A stretch of DNA of 64,000 nucleotides from Biscogniauxia marginata. Lineage: Eukaryota; Ascomycota; Sordariomycetes; Xylariales; Xylariaceae. Below the pieces are notes generated by a model, which made no database searches, was not told the DNA's origin, and saw only the letters and a program-made list of their open reading frames with translations. The position numbers and the translations under genes are program-made. The first letter of the stretch is position 1. Each line of letters begins with the position of its first letter. Location: NCBI GenBank assembly GCA_022695795.1, contig MU404203.1:1-64000 (forward strand), given 5' to 3'. Below are positions 11,632-23,022 of the stretch, piece by piece.

Positions 11632-12602
11632 TTACACCAAACTCTCGTCATACGGCACTGGCCGATAGGTGTATTCTCCCGCTCTAAGTGCTCTGCCCCA
11701 TGTCCAGTCATTCAAGCTATCCCAATTCACACAAGTCGTTATCGAATGAGACCCAAGCTTAGAGGCTTGAGGTCTCTCGGGATCATATACCCATATACCT
11801 GTGTGTAACTCAGTGTTGACATGACACATCAAGGCTTGACGAATCGCATTAATGCAGTGGTCTAAGCCAATTAGTGAGACAAAGTGTGTAAACGGCTGGG
11901 GAAAAGATACTCATTAGAGTGCCCTTTGTCAAAAGGGCCGTGACCGTTGCTTCCTTAGTCTCCGAATTTTTCTCCATAGTAATCCCTATGTACAAGTCTG
12001 CGGAGGTTATTCAAGCAATGTAGATGATGATAGACTCCCAAGACGCCAAGGTAGTCGCCGCCATCAACCTGGATACGATTTGTCGTGTTTTTGTTAAGAC
12101 GGTGTAGTTCGTCTGCTGTGACTCTGATGTTTAAGGCTTTTCACTGAGTTAACTATGGATTCTGATATATATTATATTGGAGTTACTAACTATATAATAG
12201 ATCTTCCTAATACTCGTCAAGCTTGTCTGAAGATTCTAGGTTCCAAGGGTACTCTAGTGGGTACAATTCCTGTTTCTCTTCGAGGTAGTTTATGAAGTCT
12301 TTGGGCAATGCTTCGCTTATTAAGCAGAAATTTCGATACGAGGATGAAGACAAGAACCCAGACTCACAGTAATGAGTATCCACTCATTTACGTTCTAGTG
12401 GGATAACAAAGGTTCTGGTGAGGTCAATAGTGGACACTATGGAGATGTAAAGCAACAATAATGATATTGCTGGAATAGCGGTATTTCGCAGCCATAGGCA
12501 TATCGACCTTTGCGAAGGATTTGGCGGTTTCTTGAAGGTCACATCGCCGTACCCAACATTACTAAGCAGGCCCTCATTGAGTGGTTCAAAGTTTTTGTCC
12601 AT
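11632..12602 (-). pseudogene. UstYa-like (DUF3328) protein, broken
   Basis: The reading starts at ATG 12602 with a short cytosolic stretch and one membrane helix (IPAISLLLLYISIVSTI). Next come LPKDFINYLEEKQELYPLEY and SSDKLDEY*EDLLYS with Trp as TAG, then GGDYLGVLGVYHHLHCLNN with the HxxHC motif, and finally NHCINAIRQALMCHVNTEL with the second HxxxC-type motif, ending YRPVPYDESLV. UstYa-family proteins are membrane-anchored oxidases or cyclases in fungal RiPP (ustiloxin-type) and other toxin/secondary-metabolite pathways. A putative 49-bp intron (about 11855-11903) ends at GCTTAG before ACCACTGC. A frame change in an A-run (GGAGAAAAATTC) after RDYYGEK is a second break. Exon joins in the middle are not fully resolved. 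Confidence 0.8.
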
Positions 12603-13601
12603 GGCTTGCTAAATTACTTCGAGATTAGGTATGGCGAGTGTTGGGGATGAAAAATACAAAAACCCCTAGAGTATTGATCACGGATAAGGGATAATAGGGG
12701 CCGTTTTCGCGCGTATACGGGCAGGTAGAGGCGTTCCGTGGTGAAACACTTTTGCTATATACTGCGATACTGCGCAAAATCTATGCAGGCCTATCATCTA
12801 GCGGGAGTCCCGAGCCTCGTAAATAACCGATGTATATCGGTAACATGTTTGTTTCGACCTTCTTTAATTATATCACCTCATGTAGATATTGCTGCTGTAC
12901 GAGGTTACATGCTGCAATTTGTGAAGGACAGACATAAGTGACAGGTGAGGATGATTAGGTATGTTAGACGCGGACTCGTAGCGTAGGCTATAGCTTATGG
13001 TGGAATGTGGCGGCGATAACATCTACTCATCCGGTTGCCCTCGGTCCTTTTAAATGGCATCCTTCGAGTCTCTACTTAATTATTGGTTGGTTAGGGGCAT
13101 TGGATATTGAGTAGGGATAGAGCTTGTAACGATCACTACTGAGTATATTAAACATGTGATACCTACCTAGGCATGTATATGTTTATTTGGGCAAGCACAC
13201 GTTGAAAGTCTGACGCAGTTACTAGTCCTTTCTACTATATAGTACCTCAAATTTGTCCGAGTTTTCCAGCCGACATATCATTACTTTTATTACTTTCTTC
13301 GACTTATAATTACTCCTTACATAGTTCAACCTCTAGTTTGCTACCTTGGCACCGACGAAAATAATGAATTACACAAAATCTTTCGTGGTTTGGACTCATC
13401 ACCACTGTTTCGTCTGCGTCCATAGATAAGGACCTTTGAAAACCTACTGCATAAGCATGATCTACTAACCTGTTGCTTTCAGCTCATTGCAGAACTGATG
13501 TGATTATTCATCCGGGACCCGTAGTCGACATTACGCACGAACAAGATGGGAAATGACTTGATTTTACGGACTGAAATGGTCGTTTCATTTTTGCGACCGT
13601 G
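12603..13601. other. Gene-free stretch
   Basis: Moderate GC. A 67-residue frame at 12738-12941 (+) opens at GTG and has no motif. Nothing else is recognised up to the target duplication of element 2. Confidence 0.45.
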
Positions 13602-13606
13602 GGAGC

Positions 13607-14011
13607 TGTGACGAACCTCCCTATGTGTTCCTAGTCAACTGACTTTACAAGTAAGTACGTACTAGGTTTTCTTAATTTAAAAGATTTATAATGCTTTATT
13701 CGTTAAAAAGATTTTAAGGTACTTTTATTATAATATTAAAAAGTAACTATAATTTTAAATTAATAATTAAAAAATTAAAAAAAATAATTAAATATATAAA
13801 AAATCTTATTCTTTTTATACTTATTATTTTACCTTTTATTCCCTATAATTAATATGTTAAATACTATTAAATAAGTCTTATTTATACTTATTTATATCAC
13901 GTAATAATAAATCGCCTTCTCTTTTTTTAAGATTTATATTCGAGCCGGACGCAAAAAAAGTGGAAATAATACCCTTATTACTTAATTACTTACCTTAATT
14001 AATTCGTGACA
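13607..14011 (-). repeat. 3' LTR of element 2
   Basis: 405 bp from TGTGACGAAC to ATTCGTGACA. It is 42 bp shorter than its partner because it has a single copy of a segment that the partner carries twice. Confidence 0.85.
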
Positions 14012-14531
14012 TTATTTCTTCTTTCTTAAAATCTTTATCCTTAAAAACTATTAAATAAATCCTTTTTTTTATTTTTATTATATTTATTAATTATAATATT
14101 AAGCGTCGTCGTAAAAATTAAAAGTAAAAACGTAAAGAGCTTATTAATTAAATTAATTAAATAAGCTTTAATATTAATATTATACTTTATTTTTATTATT
14201 TTAATTATAACTTAAAATATATAATATCGTTTAAAGTATTAAGGAAATGTAATAAATATGTTTTTTATCGTTATTAATATAATAAAGTGGGAATTCTTTT
14301 TAGCTTTTTTCGAAACTTAGATTATAAGGAAAAATAATTATCTTTATAAAAACGTTAAGCCGAGAAAGCCTTAAAACGACTTTACCGAGAAATAGCTAAA
14401 ACTATAACTCGAGTAAATCAAGAAATAACCAAGACTATAACTTATATAAAACGGCTTTATCGCTAAAAAGAATTATTAAAAAAGAAATGTTTAAAAATAC
14501 TTTAATATAATTTTTAGAATTTAAATAATTT

Positions 14532-14632
14532 AAAGAAGTAAAAACGTTTAAAAAAGAAGTAAAAACGTTTAAAAAAGAAGTAAAAACGTTTAAAAAAGAA
14601 GTAAAAACGTTTAAAAAAGAAGTAAAAACGTC
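14532..14632. repeat. 21-bp tandem repeat in element 2
   Basis: Nearly five head-to-tail copies of a 21-base unit containing GAAGTAAAAACG, almost identical to each other although the surroundings are heavily mutated. Elements 1 and 3 have one diverged copy at the equivalent place, so this is a local amplification. The unit length is a multiple of three. Confidence 0.85.
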
Positions 14633-16609
14633 TTTAAGCTAAATAATAATTTCTAGCTAAATAAGTTAAAGTTACTTTCGAGGCCGTCCCCTTTTTAGAC
14701 TTATTTTTTTTAAACCAAGATCCTGAAATTTAGGTTTTTCTAACTAATCCGGGTTTTATCGATAAAACTTATTAAGCTTAATTATTAAGTTTTTTAAATG
14801 CCTAAACGGTTCTCATGTGTTTTCTTTTAATAAGTAACCTTCTTATTTAATTAAATATTATAACTAATTACCGACCTTTTTTAAATTTAAAATCCTTTTT
14901 ATTTTATATTTATTTAATTCTTTTTTAATCTCGTTTTTTAATATTAATTTTAAAAGTAAAATATAAAATATAAAATATATTTTAATTCTTTTTTTAAAAA
15001 AGAGTTTATAATTAACTTTTAAAATAACTTTTTTAATTTTATATAATTTTAACTTTTTAAATTTAAGTTTTTTATTAAGCCGTTTTATTTTAATTTAAAG
15101 CATTTTTATTAATAAAGTAAATAAATTATGTCTCCTTTTTTAAGAATTAATCCTTTAATTCTTTTTTTATTATAGTACTTTATTATTTTGTTTTATATAA
15201 ATTATAATTCTTTTTATAATTATAGTTATACTATTTTTATTCTCGGGGTTTTTATTTTAACTTTTAACGTTTTCGTGAGTTTAATTAGTTGTTTTTAAAT
15301 TTCCGCTTTTTAATTATATATTACCTCGTGTAATGACATTTTTATATCTTTATTAATTAAAGTGTTATACGTTATTTAAGTTATTAATAATAATTTTACT
15401 TAATTATTTATTTCCTAATTAATATAACTTCGTAAATATTGTTTTATTATTTAGTTTAATCTTTTTATTTATTTATTTAACTAGAGATAATATGTTATAA
15501 ATAATTTTTATTTAACTTTTAATCGTTTTATTAAACTAGTTTAAAACTTTAACATAAATAATTTATCTTTATTTAAAATAATACGTTTTAGTAACTTATA
15601 TTTATTAATATACTTTTTTAAGAAATTAAAAGCTAGTTATTTTACTATACTTAACTCGTTAAATAATAAAAAGTAGGCATATTTCGTGAGTTTATTAATA
15701 ATTACTTATATGTTGTTATAAGGTATTTCTATAGTAAGGTCTTTTAATTTAAGGAGTTTTATTACGAAATTTTATGTAATCATGTATCACGCTTTATTAG
15801 GTATTTAAGTTAATTATAATAATTTATATGGTTTATATTATAATGTTTTAACCTTATTATAAACGTTATAATTCTTTATAATTCTTTTAATTGTTTATCG
15901 CATTTCTAAAAAGTCGAATTCCTTTTAAAGTCGTTTTAACGTTTTGAAAATTCCCTAGTAACTATATAAAGGGTGTTTATAAAATTCCTTAACGAATTTA
16001 TCTTATACTCGTTTTAATATATAAACTTTTTTTTATATAAGAAAAATTCGTTATTAAATCCTTATTAAGATTATAATTATTTTTCTTTTTAATTATAATT
16101 CTCTTTAAAACGTTATTTCTAGTTTTTTATATTAATTCATATATAAATTAGTATAATTAATCCGTTATTTTGTTATTTAAACATCTAAACATCTTTTTTA
16201 TTGATTTTTAACTTATAATCTCTTTTTTACTAAATAAATTTATTTAAATGTTTTTTTCCCTTTAATATAATATATTTTAAAATTAAACTTAAATAAGAAA
16301 ATCATTTAACGTTTATGTTTTTAATTAAGCGTTTATATTATTATAAATCGTATAAGGTTTTTGTGATTTAAATAGATATTAATAAGTTCTTTAATTCTAC
16401 TAAGCCATAATTCCCATTTTTAATGCTTTAATAACTATTAATAATTTAATTAAATATTATTTTTTATTGTTTTTTAATTGCTTTAAGACTATTTTAATGG
16501 CGAAATCTAAGGCGTTTATCCTTAGTCGTTTCTTTTTATTTTCGTTTAAAAGTTTATATATAACCTTATTAGTTATAACTTCTTTTAATTACTAAAAAGC
16601 CTATTTAGC

Positions 16610-17013
16610 TGTTACGAACCTTCCTTGTGCTGTGTCACGTGTGGGTCACGTGGACCAGAATGGATCGTTGAATCATGGATTGAGAATCCATGATTCAATG
16701 ATTTGATGGATCATTAAATCATGAATGAAGAATCAGTGATTCAATGATTCGAAAGTTTTTATGTGAGGGGAGAACGAGTATAAGTAGATTGGAATTTCCT
16801 ATGTATCTAGTCATTCATTCTTCAGCTATCAATCTAAGACTACAGTCACTCTTTGATACTATAGTGAGAGTACCTTGAAACCTCTCTGACGAACATAACA
16901 TTGTGAATCACTTGAACCAATCTCAACCAACTGTTACCTTCAAATCAAGAAAACCCAGTACGTACTCACCTGTGAAGTCAGCTGACTAGGAACACACAGG
17001 GAGGTTCGTCACA
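16610..17013 (+). mobile_element. Nested LTR inside element 2, without target duplication
   Basis: 404 bp, TGTTACGAAC...GTTCGTCACA, opposite in orientation to its host element, with GC and sequence nearly free of RIP. The flanks do not match (TTAGC before, CTTAA after), and the flanking host sequence jumps over about 1.18 kb relative to element 1. This is the structure left by recombination between the LTRs of two separate insertions. It contains a perfect 14-bp inverted repeat (16668-16681 with 16685-16698, 3-base loop). Confidence 0.85.
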
Positions 17014-19780
17014 CTTAATATATATATAATGTTAAAAATGACTTACTTGGGATATTTTTAAATAGTTATTAAAAAAGGAATTATCTTTCTTAACATTCTA
17101 TTATTTTCGTAACTAAATATATATCTTTTAAAGTTCCGTAATTAATATAAACTTTATTTATATATTTATAATATGTTATTTTTTTAAGTTATCTTAATTA
17201 AGATATAGCTTTTATTTATTTTTAAGTTTATAAAAACTTTATACTTCTTTTTATTATACTTGACTTTAATTATAATAATATTATTAAGTCTCGATTAAAC
17301 TTCGTTTAAAGACTTATTATTTATAGCTTCTCACTGCCTTACTAACGAGAGCCTTTACCGTTTTTTAGTTTTTTACGTCCTTTTTTTTTAGGTTTCTTTA
17401 AGTCGTTATAACCTTAATATCTTTCCATTCTTGAGTTTTTATAAAAACATGTTTCTAGTAATCGTTATTTAAATAATTTTTAACTACTTTTTAAGTAATA
17501 AAAAGTAAAAAGTTTATTCTTTATATAAAACCTTATATATTAAAATTTTAATTCCTTTTTAAAAGCTTTTTTATAACTTAAATTTATTTTTTTATTAATT
17601 TAAAACCTTTTAAGGTTCTAAATTATTTTTAAATAAAAAGCGTAATTTTTAGTTTTATTTATTAAAAATAACTTAATATTTCCTTATAAGTTTATATATA
17701 TTTCTAGAAACTCTCTCTCTTTTTTAAAGTATACCTTAATAATTTATTTATAACTTAGTTTAGTTGCACGTATTTTTATTTATTATTTTATTAAATGCTT
17801 CTTTATAAAACTAAATAAATTAATATTATATTTAACTCGTTTTTTAAACTAATATAAAAAATATAATCCTTTTTATAATTCTTATAATTTTTCTTCAATT
17901 TCGTCTTTTTTAAAACCCGCTCTAAATAAATCGTGTATATCGCATAATATTAAAGTGTAATATATATAACCTTTAATAATTACTTCGTTATTTCTTTCGG
18001 AACTTAAATAAAGATAATATACTTTAAAATAATATAACTATCGTGAGACATTATTATAAATATATTCTTTTTTTTTCGTGTTATCGCTTTTTAGTTTTTA
18101 AAAATAATAGCCGGCTTTATTTTTAAAGCTTCGATATACTTAATAAGCGTCGTTAATATAAAAGCTCTAATATAACGATACATGTTCTTTTTCTAGTTTT
18201 TTTATTACTTTTGATTTTAATTTAAGTTCGTTATTTAATAATCCATTAAACTAATTAGCACTATTTAAGCTTTAATAAATATCGTAATTATTATTTATAT
18301 AAAACTTCCGATTTAAATTATTATATTTATATAATAGTTCGTTTTCGTTATATTCTTACTTAGCTTGTTTTAGCGTGAAATACTTTAAGTACAAGTAATT
18401 ATACTTTAAATAATCTTTATAGTCGACTTAATAATTTTTATAATTTTTATAAGGATTTTCTCGTTTTTTTATTTTAATAACAATAATAAATACTTAGTTT
18501 ACTTCTTTATTATTTTCGAAATAAACCTTTATTTCGAAGGTTTTTTTCTCGGGTTAAAAAATCTCTCTTATTTTTAGTTTTTATTTCTTAGGATTTTAAT
18601 ACTCGTTTTTATAATGTCTTTTTTTTTATAATTAAAACACTTAATAATTAATTAATTTTGTTTTTTTTGCTCTTTTTAAGTAATATTAATTTTAATAAAG
18701 TTTAACTTAGTTTTAATGCTTTTCTTTGTTCCGGCATTACTGTTGTAATTTCCTTTTTTCTATTAATCGCCGTTTTTTCGTTATACCGTTTTTTCTTTTT
18801 AAAGTACTATTTAAAGTTCTTATTATTAATAATAATTGCCATTATAACGTAATTATTAAACTTTTTTAGGTTCCTTTTTTTATATAAGTTTATTTTATAT
18901 AACTCATTTTTTATATAGTTTTTTAGTTTTTAATAAAATAAATAGTATAAACTTTTAATAAGTAATTATAACTAATTTACAAGTTTCTTAAACTTAATAA
19001 CGTAATTTAAGGCCTTTTTATTTTGTCGTAATTTATAAAGTCGAGTTTCGGCTTGTTATTTAAGAATTAAATTGCTAAATATAGATTTAAGTTGTTTTTT
19101 AAACTCCTTATAATTCTTAAAAACCTTTTTTATGTCTTTTTAAGCGTTTTATTTATTATTTAAATGATTTTTTAATATTAATTAAAACTAGGTTAAAGTA
19201 GTTTTAACGAAGAGCTAAAATATCGTGAGAACTTTTTATTTTTCAATAGTAATTATTCCGCAATAAAATCGTAAGTAAATTCCGGTTTAAATTAAAAATT
19301 CTTTTAAATTACTTAATTATTATACTTACTAAATATAATTAGTTTAAAACCTTTTATATTAAGGGTCGTTATATTGTTTTTGTTATTTAAGCTGTTAAGG
19401 TTATTATTATTTAAGGGTGGTTTCGGTTATTTGTCTTTAAGAGGTAAGGATTATTTTGCTTATTTTTTTTCTTTTTTAAGTGCTTTTTCTTTTTCCTCTT
19501 TTTCTTCTTTAGACGATTCTTTTTGCTGGGCTTTAAAGGTGTCTTTTTAGGGCTCTTTTTTAGCTATAATTATAATTAATTCTTATATTGGTTTTTTTAA
19601 ACCTTTTTATCGTATCGTAAAAAATTTTAAAACTTTTATTTAAAAGCTTATTAATTATTGTTTTTTTTTGTTTTTTTTTGTTACTTTCTAGTTTTAAAAG
19701 ACATATTTGTCTTAAGACGGTACGATCAAGTGTCCCTTCTTTTAAACCAATATTAAGCATTAATTAAAGAGTTATTAAAA

Positions 19781-20227
19781 TGTAACGAACCTCTTTATAT
19801 ATTCTTAGTTAATTAACTTTATAAATAAATACGTATTAAGTTTTCTTAATTTAAGAGATTTATAATGCTTTATTCGTTAAAGAGATTTTAAAGTACTCTC
19901 ATTATAATATTAAAGAATAATTATAATTTTAAATTAATAGCTAAAGAATTAGAATAAATAACTAAATACATAAGAAATCTTATTTTTTTTATATTTATTA
20001 TTCTACCTTTTATTCCCCATAATTAATATGTTAAATACCTTTAAATGAATCTTATTTATACTTATTTATTCTCCATTAAATACTATTAAATAAGTCTTAT
20101 TTACATTTATCCATATTACGTGATAATAAGTCGCTTTCCCCTTTAGGATTTATGTCCAAGCCGGACGCAAGAAGAGTGGGAATAGTACCCCTGTCACTTG
20201 ATTGCTTACCCTGGTTGGTTCGTGACA
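19781..20227 (-). repeat. 5' LTR of element 2
   Basis: 447 bp, TGTAACGAAC...GTTCGTGACA, directly followed by the GGAGC duplication. A segment of about 42 bp around 20037-20095 is present twice. Confidence 0.85.
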
Positions 20228-20232
20228 GGAGC

Positions 20233-21424
20233 ACGCATGATACATATACGTAGCATAGGATAGCAGAATCATTAGCGGAACTTATAGCCTACCTAGTCTC
20301 AGTGTGTCGCTCAACAAAATCACCGTAGTTGCTGTTAAATGGGGTCTTTCGATCCATAGCCTATTACTTACAAGTCCGATGACAGAACTCCTTACTCTAC
20401 TATATTCCATCCAGCATGAACTGCCTTACTTATTTATATATAGTTACCTACATGTGTCATAACAGTAGTATGCAGTGTTCTTTTATATTCACTGATGGAG
20501 TAATATATTGTATTGGTAGTATTGATCTTGGAGAATAAGTCTTCGCTGTGGTTATGACTAAGTTGAGTATAGCAGTGCATTGATCGTCCTATGTGACAAG
20601 GGCTAATGAGCTTAGAATAGGATTTTAATTTCAACTAATAATTTTCTTTGGTCTCAAGGGACTTTGGGGTCTAAGTTCATAGAAGAGGTTTGCCAGGAAT
20701 TCTTTATCCTTTTATACCTAATCTGGCTGTCTAATGGCCTACCTCATCCTATGTATGTTGGTACTTATGAATCCAACCTTAGTATTTACCCCTAATAACT
20801 ATCTTGCCATATAACCAACTGGTCTTGGCAGCTCTTAGGTGTCCATCCGTGTGACATCTTAACACTGCTAATTATTGGCATAATACCTCTGCCCGTTTGC
20901 AATATGTTTATAACTCGACCCATGCCCGGTAGAATTTCCTGTGATATCTATGGAGAAATTGGTCCTAATCTGAATGCATTCTTTTCGACGCATGCTCTGC
21001 CTGCTAATAATCCCCTCATCATGGGTGGGGTTTCTCGTTTTAAGTGAGAGAGGATCGCTAAGGGGATGTTAAGAGGCAAAGTTGGAATTATTGGCTTGCA
21101 TAAGGCCGTTCCGTAGGGAGCGTAGAAAGGGCCAAAAATACATCACGGAAGTTGTTGGAATGCTGGTAATTTGAACGAGTTATATTGAAATATATTATGG
21201 AAGATAAAAAGCTAGAAAATAGTAGTTATAATAACCCTACAAAATGTTAGAACATGAAACCTATAGCAATGACTCAAGTAACTAACAGAACTCTAGATGA
21301 GTAAAAAGATAGGATGATGAGCCGCATCTTGAAGGCCATATTTAGCGGATATATAATCGCCACCGGGACCACGATTAGTGCTACATTAGTCAGGATATTG
21401 ATTATTGCCACGTATTTCCAAGCG
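20233..21424. other. No gene recognised
   Basis: GC-normal island. A 66-residue minus frame (20434-20634) has no motif. The permease pseudogene may reach further left, but I cannot follow its reading upstream of about 21425. Confidence 0.4.
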
Positions 21425-22640
21425 CCCTCGATAGAATCAAAGCTTTGGATTCATGTCTGCCCTTGGCTTTTCATGCTCATCACTATGTTCCTAGGAGAGT
21501 ATTCTACTTACATATGTCCCTGGCCTTCTGATTGGAGGACTAGACTGTCTTATTTAGGCGCTTGTGTTTAATTGGGTCGGTATCATTTCTATATATGCGT
21601 CGTTGGTAGAGTTGGCTTCCATAGCATTAACAAGCGGTGGTCAATGTAAGAACATAGCCCGTCTTTATTTCTTAGAACCTCCTATGGCGTTCTATTTAAA
21701 GTCTTACTAATTCATGTTATCTTTTCCTTAGGTCATTAAGTAGCCATGCTAGCTTCAAACTCATGGTTAAACTTTCTATCTTACTTAACAGCATGGCATA
21801 TAATGCTCCTTATGTGGACTCTCGGCGTACTTACCGCACTCTTTAATTCGACTAATAATTGGACTTTAGCTAAATTAAAAGGACTTATTTTCGTTCTTCA
21901 TTTAACAGGGGTTTTTAACGTGTTAATCTTAATGGTTTACTTTGTACCTTATAACGACTTATCTTTAATATTTACCACATTTTTTAAAGGTACTTATTTA
22001 TTAAAATTAATAACATTTTTCGTGAGCTTTTTAATTATAATTATTACATTAATAAAAGCGGATTATATAGTTTATTTAATTAAAAAAATCATAATAAACT
22101 ATTATTATTATACCTCGAGTTTTAATATAAATAGTTTTTATAAATAAAGCATTTACTTTTATTATAATTATTATAATGTTATTTTATATCGAGTATTTTA
22201 AGTTAATTATAATAGTTATTACTGTTTTGTTGTTATTAATTGTTCTTGGGTCAGCCGTCGCTTTACAAGCGTTACTCTCGCTCTCCTTTGTAGCTTTGTA
22301 TTCTTTGTACATTCCATCATGTATACTTCTTCTTTGGCGTCGTTATACGGGAAGACTTCATTTGTACTTAACTAACGCCGGAATATTTGTTAATAGGCTT
22401 ACTTGGGGACCTTGGAAGCTCCTTAAACTGTTCGGGACGATAAATAACCTTTTTACCTTCCTATATAGTATATTAACACTATTTTGGTCATTTTGGCCCT
22501 AGACAAGCCCTCTCAAGATAGAAACAGCAAACTAAAGTGTTTTAGTCTTTTATTTAGTTATTTCTTTAGTGTTATGTGGTATTTTTTTTAAGTAAGTCAT
22601 TATTTCAAAGGACTTATCAAAGATATATAATTTAATATGA
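21425..22640 (+). pseudogene. APC-superfamily permease (choline/GABA-permease-like), broken
   Basis: Plus-strand pieces in order are FGFMSALGFSCSSLCS*ES, ILLTYVPGLLIGGLDC, ALVFNWVGIISIYAS, ELASIALTSGGQ, then after an 86-bp intron (21646-21731, GTAAG...TTAG) H*VAMLASNSWLNFLSYL, then MLLMWTLGVLTALFNS, GSAVALQALLSLSFVALYS, WGPWKLLKLFGTINN and FLYSILTLFWSFWP, then *SVLVFYLVISLVL. This is the transmembrane series of fungal amino-acid/choline/GABA permeases (usually about 500-550 residues, importing amines at the plasma membrane). Trp codons at four conserved sites are TAG or TAA (SLCS*E, LI*AL, CH*VAM, AN*SVL). The stretch 21950-22200 is strongly AT-shifted. The N-terminus is not traced. Substrate cannot be inferred. 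Confidence 0.85.
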
Positions 22641-23022
22641 TAATAAGTGAACTATAAATTAAAAGGTTTAATTATATAAACCTTTAATAGGAATAACTTG
22701 CACTATGAAGGGTAGATTTAAAGCAATGTAGTAACTAGAGCAATAACGTGGTGCCTAGGCCCATCGTTATGCAATTCTAGATACATCCGAGGGTTCATCG
22801 AAGGTGATATACGCTGGGGTCGGTCCAACGAGTAAGGACACTACTATCGATCAATCTCTATCTACAACGGAGTTAGATTGCGGTCTGTGACAGGCTCAAT
22901 ATAGGTGCCGGTGGAATTAAATTTGTTCTTGTTCGTCAACACGAGCTAGCTACGAATTAAATATAAATAACAAACTAGCTTTTAACCTTCACATAATAAC
23001 CCGCCTCTTGAAAACTCAAAAC
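22641..23022. other. Spacer, nothing recognised
   Basis: AT-rich to about 22700, then GC-normal. No motif-bearing frame on either strand. Confidence 0.45.

Larger units (their letters stand above)
13607..20227 (-). mobile_element. Ty3/gypsy retrotransposon, element 2 (RIP-damaged, internally deleted)
   Basis: Same family as element 1. It has LTRs at 13607-14011 and 19781-20227 and a perfect 5-bp target duplication GGAGC (13602-13606 and 20228-20232). Its inner sequence aligns with element 1 in the same order but is saturated with A/T and stops. A foreign LTR sits at 16610-17013, and the stretch equivalent to element 1 positions 4362-5541, which includes the reverse transcriptase, is absent there. 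Orientation is minus by comparison with element 1 and by the purine tract beside the left LTR. Confidence 0.9.
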
